NCBI GenBank assembly: GCA_018894105.1
Contig: CM032121.1
Location: 2,915,507-2,979,506 of the forward strand
Origin: Jacaranda mimosifolia
Taxonomy: Eukaryota; Streptophyta; Magnoliopsida; Lamiales; Bignoniaceae
Direction: 5' to 3'
DNA: 64,000 nt
Position numbers and translations under genes: made by a program. Of this stretch, positions 1-12,763 are shown piece after piece. The notes below the pieces were generated by a model. That model made no database searches and was not told the DNA's origin. It saw only the letters and a list, made by a program, of their open reading frames with translations. Positions within the stretch are counted from its first letter, which is position 1; every line of letters begins with the position of its first letter.

Positions 1-92
1 ACAAAATAATACTTTCAGAAATTTACACGGTTGTAGGTCGGAAGAAAATATTGTTCTTAAACACTTCCTAAGAATTATATAGTAATTGCAAC

Positions 93-972
93 TAGGGTTG
101 TCAATGGAGTGGATTTTAATTCGAATTCGATCCGATTATTTAGGATCTTTAACCAATAAAAGATTCAACAGATATAATCCAATTAAAAAAATTTGTAATT
201 CAAAATAAATAGAGCGAATATGGATATGGCTCGATTCGATCCATTAATAATTCGAATCCGAATATATTTAGTATTATATATATACAGGGTCTTATAATAA
301 TATCAATGTGGATATTTGGATGAATGAAGTAATGAACTCCTATGCAATATATCCAATCATGTACTTTTCATATAAATTGTTAGATTTTGAGCTTATTTAC
401 ATCATAATTATATTACTTAATTCTCTATTTTTATAACAAAAAATGATGAGGGAAGAATAATGAGTAAGAGCCAAATGCAATAATATGGCAATAATGCAAT
501 ACAAATCTCGATTTGATCAAAATGTATTTTTTTTATATAAAAGTTTGAGTCTATAGTTAGTTGATTGTATAATCAAGTATAACTATGTATTTATAATGCC
601 AAATAAGTACTATTATCATCAACGAAACCTAAAATATAATGATTTGATGAATGAATGTAATTAAGTTAAATTTTATTATTGCTTTTAAGTGATCAATAGA
701 CTTTAAAATTTATTCATTAATATGTTGTGTATTTTTTTAATTGATGATTATTTTGAATTTGGATTCTAATAAATTTTTAGAAAAATAATAAATATATGAT
801 GATTTTTGAAATATTCAAATTTGAATTTTTTTGGATATTCAACTTTTATTTGGATCTAGATATGGTTATACCAACTACAAATCCAATTAATCTTGAAATA
901 TGATATATTATTTTTGAATTCAAACTTGGATTCAACACGATTCGATCCAAATTCGACTCATTAATAGCCCTA
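93..972. mobile_element. Non-autonomous hAT-type DNA transposon (copy 1)
   Basis: The ends are inverted repeats starting TAGGGTTGTCAATG on the left and, read inwards from the right, TAGGGCTATTAATG. The element is flanked by a perfect 8-bp direct repeat ATTGCAAC at 85-92 and 973-980. A TAGGG-type terminus with an 8-bp target duplication is the hAT pattern. The 880-bp interior is AT-rich, has no transposase reading frame and is rich in GATCC/GATTCG words near both ends. Three diverged relatives are in this window (17384, 19178, 61337). Confidence 0.82.
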
Positions 973-1308
973 ATTGCAACTAAAGGGAGACATGTTGTTG
1001 TACGGGTGAAATGTGTGTGGTTTGAGATTTTGGGCTTAGAAAATCTAGAATAGAATTTTGACGATTCTCAGGGATATGAACAATTCTAAGAACTTAATTG
1101 GGCCAGACCACCTAGTTTACTCATGGGTGAGCCCATGTCTATATCATTCTGGGCTTTGGTATGAGTGATAGTTGGGAAACATTCCTCAAACCAAATTTCC
1201 TTGTAGATGAGCTCATAAGGATTGGAAATTATGGTTGCATTAAGTTATGCAATATCTATATGGAGCTTCCCATTTTAGGGGCTTTGCTTAGTGTTATTTG
1301 AGATCTGA

Positions 1309-1638
1309 GATCGTTTGGTTTTATTTTCAGTCTCATTTTTCATCTTCATCATTTTTAAAATTTAAAAATATGATTAGTAAAAACAAGTTGAAAATAATAA
1401 AATTGTATTTGGATAGATTATTGGAAAAGTAATGATTATATAAAGTTTAGTAGGTTGTAGGTGGAAAAAAAAGAGTAATAATGATAATAGAGATAAGATA
1501 TATAAGTTATTGAAAAATGTGTTTTGAGAATAAAAATGAAAATATGTCAGATGAAAATGTGTAAAAACTAATGCGTTTCAATTTTTAAATAGTAAAAAAT
1601 ATGAAAAGAGAGTTTGAAAAATAAAACCAAACGGGCAC
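1309..1638. mobile_element. Tourist-like MITE, GTTTGGTT family (copy 1)
   Basis: Inverted ends: CGTTTGGTTTTATTTTCA on the left and its near complement ending ACCAAACGGGCAC on the right, followed by TTA. About 330 bp, AT-rich, no reading frame. The left end is degraded (GATCG instead of GGGCCCG) and the left 3-bp duplication reads TGA, so that boundary is approximate. Same family as 8729, 20190 and 27372. Confidence 0.62.
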
Positions 1639-1758
1639 TTAATTTTATTTTGAAAATGCAATGTGTTTTTGGAAAAAAGATTTTGTTCTTTGGAGGACAT
1701 AAATGCAATGATTGCAAGATGTAAAATACATATTTTAAATTAATATGATAAATTTAAA

Positions 1759-2144
1759 GGATGTTTAGCTAAATTTATGTTGTTTTTTTTTTTTTTGGGG
1801 GGGGGGGGAGAGAAAATCTTATAAATTTCTGTATCTTATAAAATATTTTTAAAACCTATAAAATATTAAATTTTAAAATATTTGGATGAAATAAGATTTT
1901 AGGGTTTTAAAATGTTAGTAATATATACAATTAAAATAATTAAAATCAGGAGAATATTTTAAATTTTTTAAAATAAGTCAGGAACTTCTTATATTTTTCA
2001 ATAGAATTTTATAAGATCCTAATTACTTAGGAGTCTATAATTTTTTTCTTCTTAAAATAAATATATAAATTTATCAAACACTTTATATTATTTTTTAAGC
2101 TCATTAAAATATTTGTGAAATAGTTATAAGCTCATTCAAATGTC
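1759..2144. mobile_element. MITE, TATAAG-rich family (copy 1)
   Basis: Left end GGATGTTTAGCTAAATTTAT matches the inverted right end of the 385-bp element at 60397. The right end (complement GACATTTGAATGAGCTTATAA) matches that element's left end, so this is a copy in opposite orientation and of almost the same length (386 bp). TTA follows the right end. The interior repeats AAAATCTTATAA-type words. A T14-G12 homopolymer junction at 1783-1808 lies inside it. Confidence 0.58.
1783..1808. repeat. T14-G12 homopolymer junction
   Basis: Fourteen T followed directly by twelve G. Prone to slippage and to sequencing error; the exact length should not be trusted. Confidence 0.9.
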
Positions 2145-2277
2145 TTATTTATATGTACAGGGTATACATAACAATATAAAATCATAAAATTATATACACA
2201 CGCACGCTTATAATAGTAATTAGAGCTTTCTTTATAAAAGAGAAATATAAGTTTTGAGAAAGAAAAAAAACACTTAT

Positions 2278-2960
2278 TGATATGGGATGGCCCAAACCAT
2301 GTTGGCCAAGAGAAACAGTGCTAGGCCCAGTCTTGCATCCGAGGCCAATGGGCGAGATCGACCCGAGTCGACCTCGTAGGAACATCCCGTGCTGCTAGTC
2401 CGCCCCCAAAGCGTTGTCAGGTCGACCTTTGGGTCGACCAGAGAGGTCGGAATAGTGCGGTACCACCTCTGCCGCATTAAATGCACTGATAGGCTGCATG
2501 CCTCCACATTAATGGCGCATGCCGCCCCATTACCGCCTGACGCGACAGACACTTCAATAGTGTACTATCCTGCCCTAGAACATGGAGAGATAGCCACCTG
2601 GAATAGCACAGTGAGGGGAGATGACTAATTGTCCCTCATGCAAGGACAAAAGCCCTCTCTACACATTAAAGGCATCACAGACAAATCCCCAAGTAGAGAA
2701 GGCTATAAATACCCCCATTCCAGCCCTTTAAATGTATGCTCTCAAATATACAAGAAGCCCCCACTATGTCGCTCTTATTATCTGGTCGATTTGTACTGAC
2801 GTGAGCGTCGGAGTATCTTAACCGAGGACCCCTCGGCTAGCCTGATGTTTGCTAAGTGATTGTAGGACTCAACCCATTCACAACCGGAAGTCGACCATAC
2901 GGGTCAAACCTCACCCATAATTCCTTTTGATCCGACCACCCGGAGATCGAACCCTCATCA
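2278..2960. mobile_element. Solo LTR of a Ty3/gypsy-like retrotransposon
   Basis: 683 bp starting TGAT and ending ATCA, flanked by a perfect 5-bp direct repeat CTTAT (2273-2277 and 2961-2965). It is much more GC-rich than its surroundings. A TATA-like TATAAAT at 2704-2710 and the downstream word GTGAGCGTCGGAGT (about 2802-2815) are the arrangement often seen in LTRs of plant Ty3/gypsy elements, so transcription would run on the + strand. No second LTR, primer-binding site or gag-pol is adjacent, so it is a solo LTR left by recombination. The superfamily call is inferred; the solo-LTR structure is seen directly. Confidence 0.85.
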
Positions 2961-3097
2961 CTTATATATTTATTTTTATTTTCAAAAGTGAAAACTTTCT
3001 CCCAAACAAACACCATAAATATATATAGAGCCACATATATACAGCTCTCTCTCTATATATATTTATTTATAAACTAAACCGATTAATAGAAAACAAT

Positions 3098-3525
3098 GGG
3101 CTTGTTTGTTTATGAATTGGAGCATTTTGCCAAATGGCAAAATAGTTTTTGGGAAGTGTGGTTGAAAAATATGATGGTTGTTTGTTTGTGTTTTGGGTGG
3201 TAGGTGAAGAATAAATTGGGAAAAAATTATTTGTTTGTTTGTGTTTTGGGATGAGAGAAGATGTTGTATCAATAATTTTTTTATTGGATTGGTAGAGTGA
3301 AATTAATATTTTAAAATTATTCATGTATAACTATATATAGATTGGGTTGGGAGGACAAAAAATGAGAGGGTAAGACATTAAAGAATGGGTAGGAAATGAT
3401 TTGTGATTATATTTTGGGTCTTTTGGAATGTATTTTGGATACTAAAATTAGAAAATGTAATGAGTTATTTGTTTATATTGTGCGAATTAAAAAATATTTG
3501 GGTAATTCACAAACAAACAAATGGG
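3098..3525. mobile_element. MITE, TTTGTTTGT family (copy 1)
   Basis: Left end GGGCTTGTTTGTTTATGAAT and right end complement CCCATTTGTTTGTTTGTGAAT form an inverted pair. Internal stretches (GGTTGTTTGTTTGTGTTTTG and TTATTTGTTTGTTTGTGTTT) recur inverted in the copy at 12320. The boundary is approximate because no clean target duplication remains. Short Lys-Gln-Thr-Asn-rich frames read from these repeats are not genes. Confidence 0.6.
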
Positions 3526-6500
3526 TTTGGTTTATAGACAATTATGGTAGAAATAGTCAACCTGAAATTCAGATCATGAGAGGACAGTCAGCGCATAGGA
3601 TCCAATGCCGATTACCATTCTAAACCGGACCGGTCAATCTTCTTCGTTCAAATTTCTATTCAAACTGTTTGAATATAATTAATATGCCTCTCGCCCGTAT
3701 TAACGTCCATATTCAATTCTCTGCTTTCTACATTTCAATTCTTTGACCATAAAAATGACAGTCTCAATTTTATTTTCTTTTTTATTTTTTTTTGAAGGTT
3801 TTTGCAGATAAAATGGACTAGTACGTATTTTTTTGTACTTGGCTATTTAAAGCATTAGAAATAGAAATGTGTTGTTTGAATTATACATGTTATTACATTT
3901 AAATGCAAATGTAAAAGATAATACGAAACGACGCTAAAAAAACATATTCATCTCTGTGTTTTCATTCTTAAAAAAAAAAAAAAATTATTAATACAATTAT
4001 TTTTAGGATAATATGAAACTACGTTGCAATATATGTCTTATTTTATGGAATTCCGGATAAAAACTTAGGTTTATCAATAAAAATAAATGAAATGATAATT
4101 TGCAAAGGAAAAGTATAATGGAACTAAATTATTAAAACACGATGTATATATTAGATTTTGTTCTATAGTAAATACCTGGTTGCCTTAATTAATTTGTAAA
4201 TAATTCTCATCTCTATGATATTAAAATTCTTTTATACGAAAATAAAGCCTAATAAAAATATTACCAGAATTAAACTACATAAAATTGAATTTTTTATATT
4301 TAACGATAAATTTAAATATAGACGAAAGCCTATTAATAGGGATAATAGAGTTACCATGATTTGGACATTCTTGATGGTCATGCCTTACATCATTCATTAA
4401 TCTAGAGTATCGACAAATCACACTACATTTCATATTTCTTGTCCAAATTCTTCCAAACAAAGTATATTCTATTAGAAAATGGTTCTACTTTATATTCAAT
4501 TATTTTTTTCCCCCTTTGGTCCAACTTTAAATGAAATAGTCCATGCATGATTTAAATAATTTTTGTACTTTTCTAAGGACTCAAAGATAAAAATATTATT
4601 TGGCATTGAAACAAGAAGCTTCTATTTTATGACATGCCACTTTATGAACTAATGCAAATTGCATTTCCTTTTAATTATAATTGAGGACGTGTATTTTGTT
4701 TAATTTCGATTTCCCCTAAACAAAATTACTTTAAGGTAGAATAGGTATATTTCATTTCGCTGAAAGTCAATCTTATCGTTGATATTTATGACTATCGAAA
4801 CCAATTAAATAGAATTATTGTATCAAAATATTAATAATTAATTATAAAATCAGCAGTCAAATAACAGCTGTCGTAATAATATAGAGATAAATACATACAC
4901 TTTATTAAAATTTTATAATTATTTTATCATTTGAATAAGACATCATCGATGAGGACCATAATATAATTTACTAGACCTCAAAATTTGTATGGTTAAGGGA
5001 TGGAAATTTAAGTTTCAAATGACAAGTATATGTCAAAAAGTAGAATATATGCAAAGCAAGCAAGCTAAGTGGTGTCTAATCACAGTGCCATATTTAGTGT
5101 ACAACTTAAATTTTCTTATTTGTGTTAGGTAAAGGTCTAATTAAAGTGTATTTCTTAAATTTTACGGCATAAATCCCACTGTAAATTTTTCTAGAACATT
5201 CATCAGACAAATGTTCACATTAAAATATGATGAATTTGCAGTAAAAGTATTTACCATTATGTCACAAAATTATAAAAAGCTATAGCAATAAAATAACTTA
5301 TATTTTATAATTTTATAATAATTTTTTATTCTACATTTGACTACGTCAGTAGCGCAATTATTAACAACAGACCAATAGCAATAAAGAATAAAAATTTAGC
5401 AACCACACATTTCTATCTACAAATCAAATAGTATTTTTTTCTTTTTCTTTTTTTTTCTTTTTGGTTTTTTTCGCTTCAACCGTATTAAAGAATGGTAATT
5501 TATCAGAAATTAGCAATTTGGGCATATTTAATGTATCTACTAATTAAAAATTTTATAGTATAAAGTAAATAATTTATTCTTTGATATAATGTTAATTTTT
5601 AATAATATTTTATACTTATTTGAGTTTTAAAATTAATAATAACAAAATGTTTAAAATAAAATGATAATTGTGTGTGTATTGTGCGGGTTGTAAAGAATAT
5701 ATTATATAGTTGTAGTTATGAAGATTTAGAAAAATAAAAATAAAAAAAATTGAGGGCATTTTGGGTATATCATATAAAAACATATCAAAAATTAAGAATT
5801 AGGTGATTTATTAATAATATAGATTACATAGTAAGTTTAGACTGAAATGACCAAAACATCCCTCATCAAAGTGTTAAAAAAGCATAAGTTTTACTTCTAG
5901 CATTAAAAAAACTTCATGCAAATTGAATATAATAGATTTTTATAGCAATTGCACATTTCTATGGACTAATATTAATCGTGTTTTTTCTTAAATTAACAAA
6001 GGATTTAATTTGAATCATAATTAACCATGAAGGAGGATTATCTAAAAAGTAAATTCCATTTCCTCAAATATTATATACCTACTCTTTCTAGCATAATTTT
6101 GACTATTTGATATCCGAATAATTTTTTCTGAAAAACATTTTTTAAAATTTTTTTCGGGAAAGTGAATATTTTCAAAAGACGACGCAAAAATTTGCTTAAA
6201 AAGAAAAAAAAATCTTATTTTATTTTGTGTATTAATATATTGACTTTAAGGGCCCATATATGTTTATGTGGCAAATATAATCTATATTAATTCATAATCA
6301 CGTGTTAAAGTATTTAGCTTTATCATAAGCAATAATTAAGTCAAAATAAGTTGCCACATGATAAGATGCTGCAATAAGCATCTTAATCAATGAATATTGA
6401 GAAAATTATGCTTTGCACCATATAAATTGTGAAATACATTTTCTTTGTTTATAATTATATACAAACTCGACATAAAATGTAGGCGGTGGTTCTTTATTCA

Positions 6501-7302
6501 AATATAATAATATAAAAACAATTTAAAATAATAAAATATTATTTATATATTCTTTTTAATAATTAAGTTTTATAAATAAATTAATAGTTCTATATAGTAT
6601 TATATATTGGAAATTAATTAAAAATACTGTGTTCGAGCATTAAATATTGTGCGAGAATATGCCCTAAGGGTACATCAGTAGATAATAAAAATAATAGATG
6701 ATATATATCAAAATAGATTCCCATACACAATAATGCAGCTTATAAATCCTAACACAGTAAATATCACCATTAATATGTAAAATAGCATGAAATCAGTTTT
6801 ATAATTCGAATAAACTTCTTTAAATAAGCGCGTTTACAAAATAAATTCTGATTATAATACTATTAAAAATAAGTTATTATAAAATTGTACTTAGCTTCAT
6901 TAAAAGAATTCAAATGAAATATGACATGCATGGTCATGTTATAAGCTCGAAATGTTATCAAAATATATTAATCTTCATCACATTATTATTGTTGTTGTAA
7001 TTATTTCGCCTTACTTTAATGCATGTGGCCCTTAGCAATTGTGAAATAGTTGTTGAACTTTGAAATATCATATAATAAATCATATCTTAATCATCCGCAA
7101 TAATTACATTTAGCTCAGAATTATTTCAATACAAACGTAGACAACAACTTAAGTACTAATTAAGCAATCGATCTTGGAACTTTAAGAAGTGCTTAATTGA
7201 AACTTTGGATGAAATTGAAATTCTTTAAGGAAATCATGGGTCTGAATTGCAATTAATATTTTCGGATATATGGGATATATACTTTTCCTCTATTGTGATA
7301 TC
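3526..7302. other. AT-rich intergenic sequence, no gene seen
   Basis: Long A/T runs and scattered short frames under 65 codons with no recognisable protein. No RNA gene or bounded transposon could be supported here. Confidence 0.7.
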
Positions 7303-7824
7303 TGTCAAAGAATAGACGTTGGGTCTAACTCATTCCAAAAGCTAGTTCTAAAAGTGAGGATTGTCCAAAATCATATATAGATATCACTATTTATTTATTT
7401 TTCACGGACAAAATATACTAACACACCTCGGACACGCCCAAGAATGAACATTTGGAGCGTGGAATAACATGAAATGGGTTGTTCAACAACACTGGGTAAC
7501 CCAATATCTGGAATGGGTGTTAGCTCTGGAGGTGAGGATTATCCAAAACATATATAGAGACCACTATTTATTTATTTCACACATGTAGGACACTAACACA
7601 CATCAGACACGCTCATGAATGAATATTTGGAGTGTGGAATAAAATAAAATGGGTTGTCCAACAATACTGGGTAAACCAATATTGGTAATAGGCGGCTCTA
7701 ATACCATGTCAAAGAATGGACGTTTGGCCTAACTCACCCCAAATATTAACTCAAGATGTGATGATTGTCTAAAATCATATATAGAGACCACTATTATTTA
7801 TTTCACCAACGTGGGACATTAACA
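7303..7824 (-). mobile_element. Tandem TRIM retrotransposon with three LTRs
   Basis: Read on the - strand this is LTR - internal - truncated LTR - internal - LTR. The 5' LTR is 7707-7824 (118 bp, starts TGTTAATGTCCCAC, ends TGACA). A primer-binding site TGGTATTAGAGCC (7694-7706, one mismatch to the initiator-Met tRNA complement) follows at once. The first internal region is 7599-7706 (108 bp). The middle LTR ends at 7598 and has lost its U5 side. The second internal region lacks the primer site. The last LTR is 7303-7423. Flanks ATATC (7298-7302) and ATACC (7825-7829) look like an imperfect 5-bp target duplication. There is no coding capacity, so it is a terminal-repeat retrotransposon in miniature, of the same family as 40788-41135. 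Confidence 0.82.
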
Positions 7825-8728
7825 ATACCTATTGAACCAACCTCAAGTCAAGCTTTTGAAAATTTAAATTCGATATCAAAACTACTAGTTGATAAATTAA
7901 GCTCAAACTCAAGTTCCATATCTTTTACAAAATGTACATATAAATTGGCATTAAAGTAATTTAAGTTATTGTTTAAATACTCTAAAAAATATTCTTATTC
8001 TTTTATCATTCGTAATTACCATCAAATATTATAATCTATGACCAATTAAACTAACATGCATTTCTAAGATTATTTTATTTTATCGAAATATAAAACCATT
8101 ATTGTTAGTAAAATAAAATTATTACTATTTTATTTCAATATGTATGGTATTTCCAATTTAATATAAATACGCACATCAATAAATCTCGCATTTGATAAGA
8201 ACAATAATAATATTATTATTATTATAAATCTTATATCATTAATAATAAATACAAATAACAAATAAAAAAATTCAAATTTTTTTTGAGCTGACCCGTTATA
8301 AGATTCATGGGATCGAGCCAATTTTTCTTACCCCCCCTATTATTACTCCTACTTTTCAAGAACTATCTAACTGAAAAAGCATAATTATATATATGAGCTG
8401 GAATTATGACCCATCAAAAAGGGAATCTCATCATCAAATAATCCAACGGCCAAGACCATGATGAGTAGTGTTGCAATCTTTCTTATGTGTGAGTGTAATG
8501 TGAGGTACAGAAGCAATGAAAATGATGCCAAGTCTAATCAATCCCCACACATATACAGTTACACCTTATGAAGGAGTTCAAGAGGAGCAAGCAACATCCA
8601 TATGTTAAACCATCTTTGGCTACTAATCTTTTCCTTTCATTTGGCATCAAATATTACTTGTCTTTATCAATCCACACATCCATCATATATATTGCTAAGG
8701 ATACATAAAATTGTGTTAAATTAATTAA
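7825..8728. other. Intergenic, no gene seen
   Basis: AT-rich sequence between the tandem TRIM and the next MITE; only short frames without recognisable products. Confidence 0.6.
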
Positions 8729-9086
8729 GAGCTCGTTTGGTTTTGTTTTCTGGACACATTTTAATTTTTTGATAAAAAAAAAAGATAGTGAAAAATTAAT
8801 TATAAGTGTCAGTTTGAAAATAAAATGTTATTTGAATATTTTGTTTAAAATGAAATAATTATGTAGGATTGAAAATAAATTGTATTTAAATGATATTGTG
8901 TTTTATATTAAAAGCTATGCAAATGAGAGTAGGAGAAAATAAGGTATGGAGAGAGAGAGAGAGAGAGTTGAGAAAATGTATTGATAATGAAAATACATGT
9001 GAAAATAGTGGAGAAGTTGATAACTTTCTGTTTTTATTTTCAGAAGAAAATGAAAATGAATTTTGAAAACAAAACCAAATGGACAC
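8729..9086. mobile_element. Tourist-like MITE, GTTTGGTT family (copy 2)
   Basis: Left end GAGCTCGTTTGGTTTTGTTT; right end AAAACCAAATGGACAC followed by TTA, with TTA also just before the left end (8725-8727). 358 bp, AT-rich, no transposase. A (GA)n microsatellite sits inside at about 8949-8967. Confidence 0.62.
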
Positions 9087-9897
9087 TTAGTGGTAATAAT
9101 AATTTATAAAATGCTTATCTCTCGTATTTAATATAAGTTTAAAATAAAATATTTAAATTTTTTATAGGAATAAGTAGATAGATGTGGGGACTATAGGTAG
9201 AAATAAGGGCCACGTGCTTTTTCTTGAATCTCTTTGATGGAACTATGGCAATGATATTTGATCTTAAATTCATATTTATGAATTCGAGAATTTTAAAATA
9301 ATATATAAACTGCTCTCACTATTTCATTATTGATAATACTATTCAAGATAAAAATTTTCATTAATATATTTTAAATTCAGAGACAATGCATCAACAAAAT
9401 TAAACATATATATACTGTAACGAGGCACTTCTTTGGGTCAAGGCTGGCCGCCTGCTGTCATCCCACTTGGTAAATATGATTAAGTGTTGGGGTATTTTTG
9501 TCTTTTGCGAAATTACGGTAGAAATGCAATATCTCGTATATTTGTATGTATAATATACATATGTGTGTATGTGTTGTGTGTATCTATGCATCTGTTGCTA
9601 TCTAGAATGGTACTGGAGTTTAGCCACTTGCCACTTGCCACCTGCTTTTATAGCATTTCGTGTAGACTTGGTACAAGCAAGAACCCATCTGCAAGGGCTT
9701 TTTGGGGACTTTTTTTTTCCTAATTTCACTAGGCTGTATTTTTTCACATAATAAAATCAATATATTATGTGTGTTTCTATATATGTTTTTATCTTGCATA
9801 ACTTGAAGAAAAGTTTTAAATACAAATCCAAAATTTGCTAATTCTAAGCATAAAATGAAGAGCTCTACTATTACACGCACTCTCCATCTTTTCAAGC

Positions 9898-9928
<31 letters not shown>

Positions 9929-11184
9929 AGAACCCATGTTAATTTATAATAATTTACTATTTTTATGTGCGTAGAATGCAAAAAATTATTTTGTCCGAGG
10001 GACAAATTTGAAGTCACATAAAATTCATGGAAGTCCTCAACAAAAATCGTTCAATACTTAAATTAATAAAAAATATTAAGATTTGGTCAATTAACCACTC
10101 GATCATAAAAAAATTGACGATCGACATTTCATATCACGACCTAAGATAAGGGCGGTAAGATTTATATAAAAATTAAGTACAAATCTAAATATGCTCAAAT
10201 CCTTACTCTTCAATAGCAAAATAATTTTGTCTATAAATAAATTTCACTAATTCTTTTAAGAAAAATTCAAATGTTATATCGATATCAAAGTACAAGAGTG
10301 CTAAGTTACTAGAAATTTAAAAAGGGACCATTTATGATGTATAGTATACTTGATAGCTACCCATATAATGTATAAGTTCTATAGATATATATTCGCCAAA
10401 CACAATTGTGCGGGCTTGTGTTTCTAACGAGGGCGACGTGTGGGTCGAAATAATTTCGATTGCACCAATCTTAAACCTAGATTGGGATGGATTCGTGGCT
10501 GTAGGGTACTCAGATTAGATTGGGACGATCACTCTACCCAAATTATAAAGGAAAAAAAAAATGTTCTATAGGTACATAAGTAAGGAAAAGTTGAAAAGAA
10601 ATATATATATATATATGAGGAATTTGAGAATGTCCATTCATTACAAGCAAGTCATATACAACGATTTGTTTCTGTAAGCAGAAAATTATATAAATATATA
10701 TATATATATGGAACAGTGACCCTTTTTAGTTCTGATGGTTGCAGCAAACTTTAATGTGTTGTTGAACTGATCCATCCATCTGAAAAATGCTCAGAATAAC
10801 ATCCATTGAACTATCCTTTTCTATCATTAAAAAGGGCAACTAGTGTGGGTATTTAAGATTAAAATATAAATACCAATATAAAAAGCAGGAAAATTCTGCT
10901 GACAAATTAGAAGCCAAAAGAGTATTATTACAAGGGGATTTATGCATGTAATGAACTTTCTTTTTTTTTCCTACAAATCAGTGGAGGACTCCAGCAGATT
11001 CTTTGAAGGTTTTTGATAATATCCCTAGTTATTCCCTTCTTTTTTTAGGGTTATAATGGGGTTTTGCCTTGGCAAGTAATGGTGTGGTGCTCATAGCTAT
11101 ATAGGAAATAGAAAAAAAAAATTATATGTATTGAGTGTGAAAATATTGGGAAAAAAAATATGTTGTATCAACGATGACTGCTTT
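9087..11184. other. Intergenic, no gene seen
   Basis: AT-rich sequence with a (TA)n microsatellite at about 9902-9928 and short TA runs near 10600 and 10697. The 105-codon - strand frame at 9620-9937 starts by translating that (TA)n run and is not a gene. Confidence 0.6.
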
Positions 11185-11352
11185 AAGCTGAGTAGTTTGT
11201 AGCCCAACGGCATAAATCTCTGCATCAATGATGACTGCGTTAAGTTGAGTGACTTGTGGCCCAACGATATAAATCTCCCACATAATGTGGAAGGTCAGAA
11301 ATTTGAGCCATAACGGACTACTGATGTGCGTTTGTATAAATAAATAAAAAAT
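11185..11352 (+). mobile_element. tRNA-derived SINE with duplicated head
   Basis: The tRNA-like head (box A-like TAGCCCAACGGC, then about 57 bp on TGGCCCAACGAT) occurs twice. A box B-like AGAAATTTGAGCC at about 11297 and a tail TATAAATAAATAAA follow. The body matches the SINE at 24213-24319. The words ATGACTGCTTTAAG (11174), ATGACTGCGTTAAG (11231) and ATTACTGCATTAAA (11354) recur before each head and after the tail, which suggests two insertions or a duplication at one target. Boundaries are approximate. Confidence 0.6.
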
Positions 11353-12319
11353 AATTACTGCATTAAAAAAATTCTTATATGAATTGCACGGAAAATATAT
11401 TGAACGATATTTTAAATAATACAAATAATTGTTTGATAGTACAAAGTATCGTATAAGACTACAATTAGTTTGAGGGAGTTGGATGGTTAGTCTCAGAATT
11501 AAAGGATAATGCTAAGAATAAATCCAATAATCATCTGCTGCCAAACAACGTACAAGGTTATGGTTATGAAGAAGTTGGATGGTTAGTTCCAAAATCAAAG
11601 GATGATATTGAGATTAAATCTAATTAACAACCATCCCCAGCATCAGTCTGAAAACTCGAACTCGTGACGTTATTTTGATATCAATTGTTAGGATCAATAG
11701 CTTAATACTAAATTAAAAGTTATAAATATTAACAGAGAGCAACTATAATTGTATAGGAAGTAGTAAAATTCTTAAAATTATTGGATATGATTATGCCACG
11801 TTAATGTTTAGCTGCATATATAGGAAATTTGAAAATTCTTATATGAAAACATAAGAAATAAAAACATTCTTACAAGAACTAAGTGTGAAAATATTGAGTA
11901 ATTCAAATTATAGAAAATATAAAAGTTTATGAATTAGAGTGTTGGAAAATAGGGAATGATTCAAATTATACCACGTTAGCTCACTTTTTTGAGTACTTTT
12001 TAGGGGAGGGGATTGGAATTAATTTATATGTAGTACGCATTTTAAGCAAGCAAATTTAAATACTTCCAAGTATTTGACTTGTGAAAAGGACATTTTAATT
12101 TATTTTTGGATTATTTGCTTCAATGGGAAAAATCGAAGGTAGCTCGTATGTGTCATGTGTGTATGTATATGCCGAAAGATCTCTCTTTCTTTTCATATCT
12201 TTCAACCACCCTCTTCTCTAATTTGGCTGTTAGTACTCTACCTCTTTATCCCCAAACAAAAAATAATAATAATAAAATAAAGTAATTTTAATTATTACAG
12301 ATATTGTTCAACCCTGTAA
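11353..12319. other. Intergenic, no gene seen
   Basis: AT-rich sequence. Two related short stretches (about 11456-11530 and 11550-11620, sharing GAAGTTGGATGGTTAGT-like words) suggest an old small duplication. No recognisable gene. Confidence 0.5.
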
Positions 12320-12763
12320 GGGCTTGTTTGTTTATAAATTTTCAATACATTTTTCAACTTCCAAAATTTAGACAAACAAACAATAAATATTTCCCAACCT
12401 CACTTCTAAAATACAAAATTGATTTTCCAAAATACACTTACTATTCACACTCTAATACATTCTCAATACTATACAACTTGTCATAAATTGTTCCCTTCAT
12501 ATCATATATATATATTACCACTCATTCAATAATATATATATATATAAATACTTTTAAAATATCCATTTCACTCTACTAACTCAACTAAAAAGTTATTATT
12601 GTGACATATTGTCATCTCTCAAAACACAAGCAAACAAATAATTTTCTCCCAATTCATTTTCTACCTACCATCCAAAACACAAACAAACAACCATCACATT
12701 CCCTAATCCTACATCTCAAAAACTATTTTGACAAAATGCCCAAATTCACAAACAAACAAAGCC
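12320..12763. mobile_element. MITE, TTTGTTTGT family (copy 2)
   Basis: Left end GGGCTTGTTTGTTTATAAAT; right end ATTCACAAACAAACAAAGCC; flanked by TAA on both sides (12317-12319 and 12764-12766), the PIF/Harbinger (Tourist) target signature. 444 bp, no transposase. Its right half is the inverted equivalent of the element at 3098-3525. It lies about 640 bp upstream of the VQ gene start codon, inside its likely promoter region. Confidence 0.72.

Noticed and set aside
9620..9937. 105-codon - strand frame
   Set aside because: It begins by translating a (TA)n microsatellite as YIYIYI and shows no recognisable domain.
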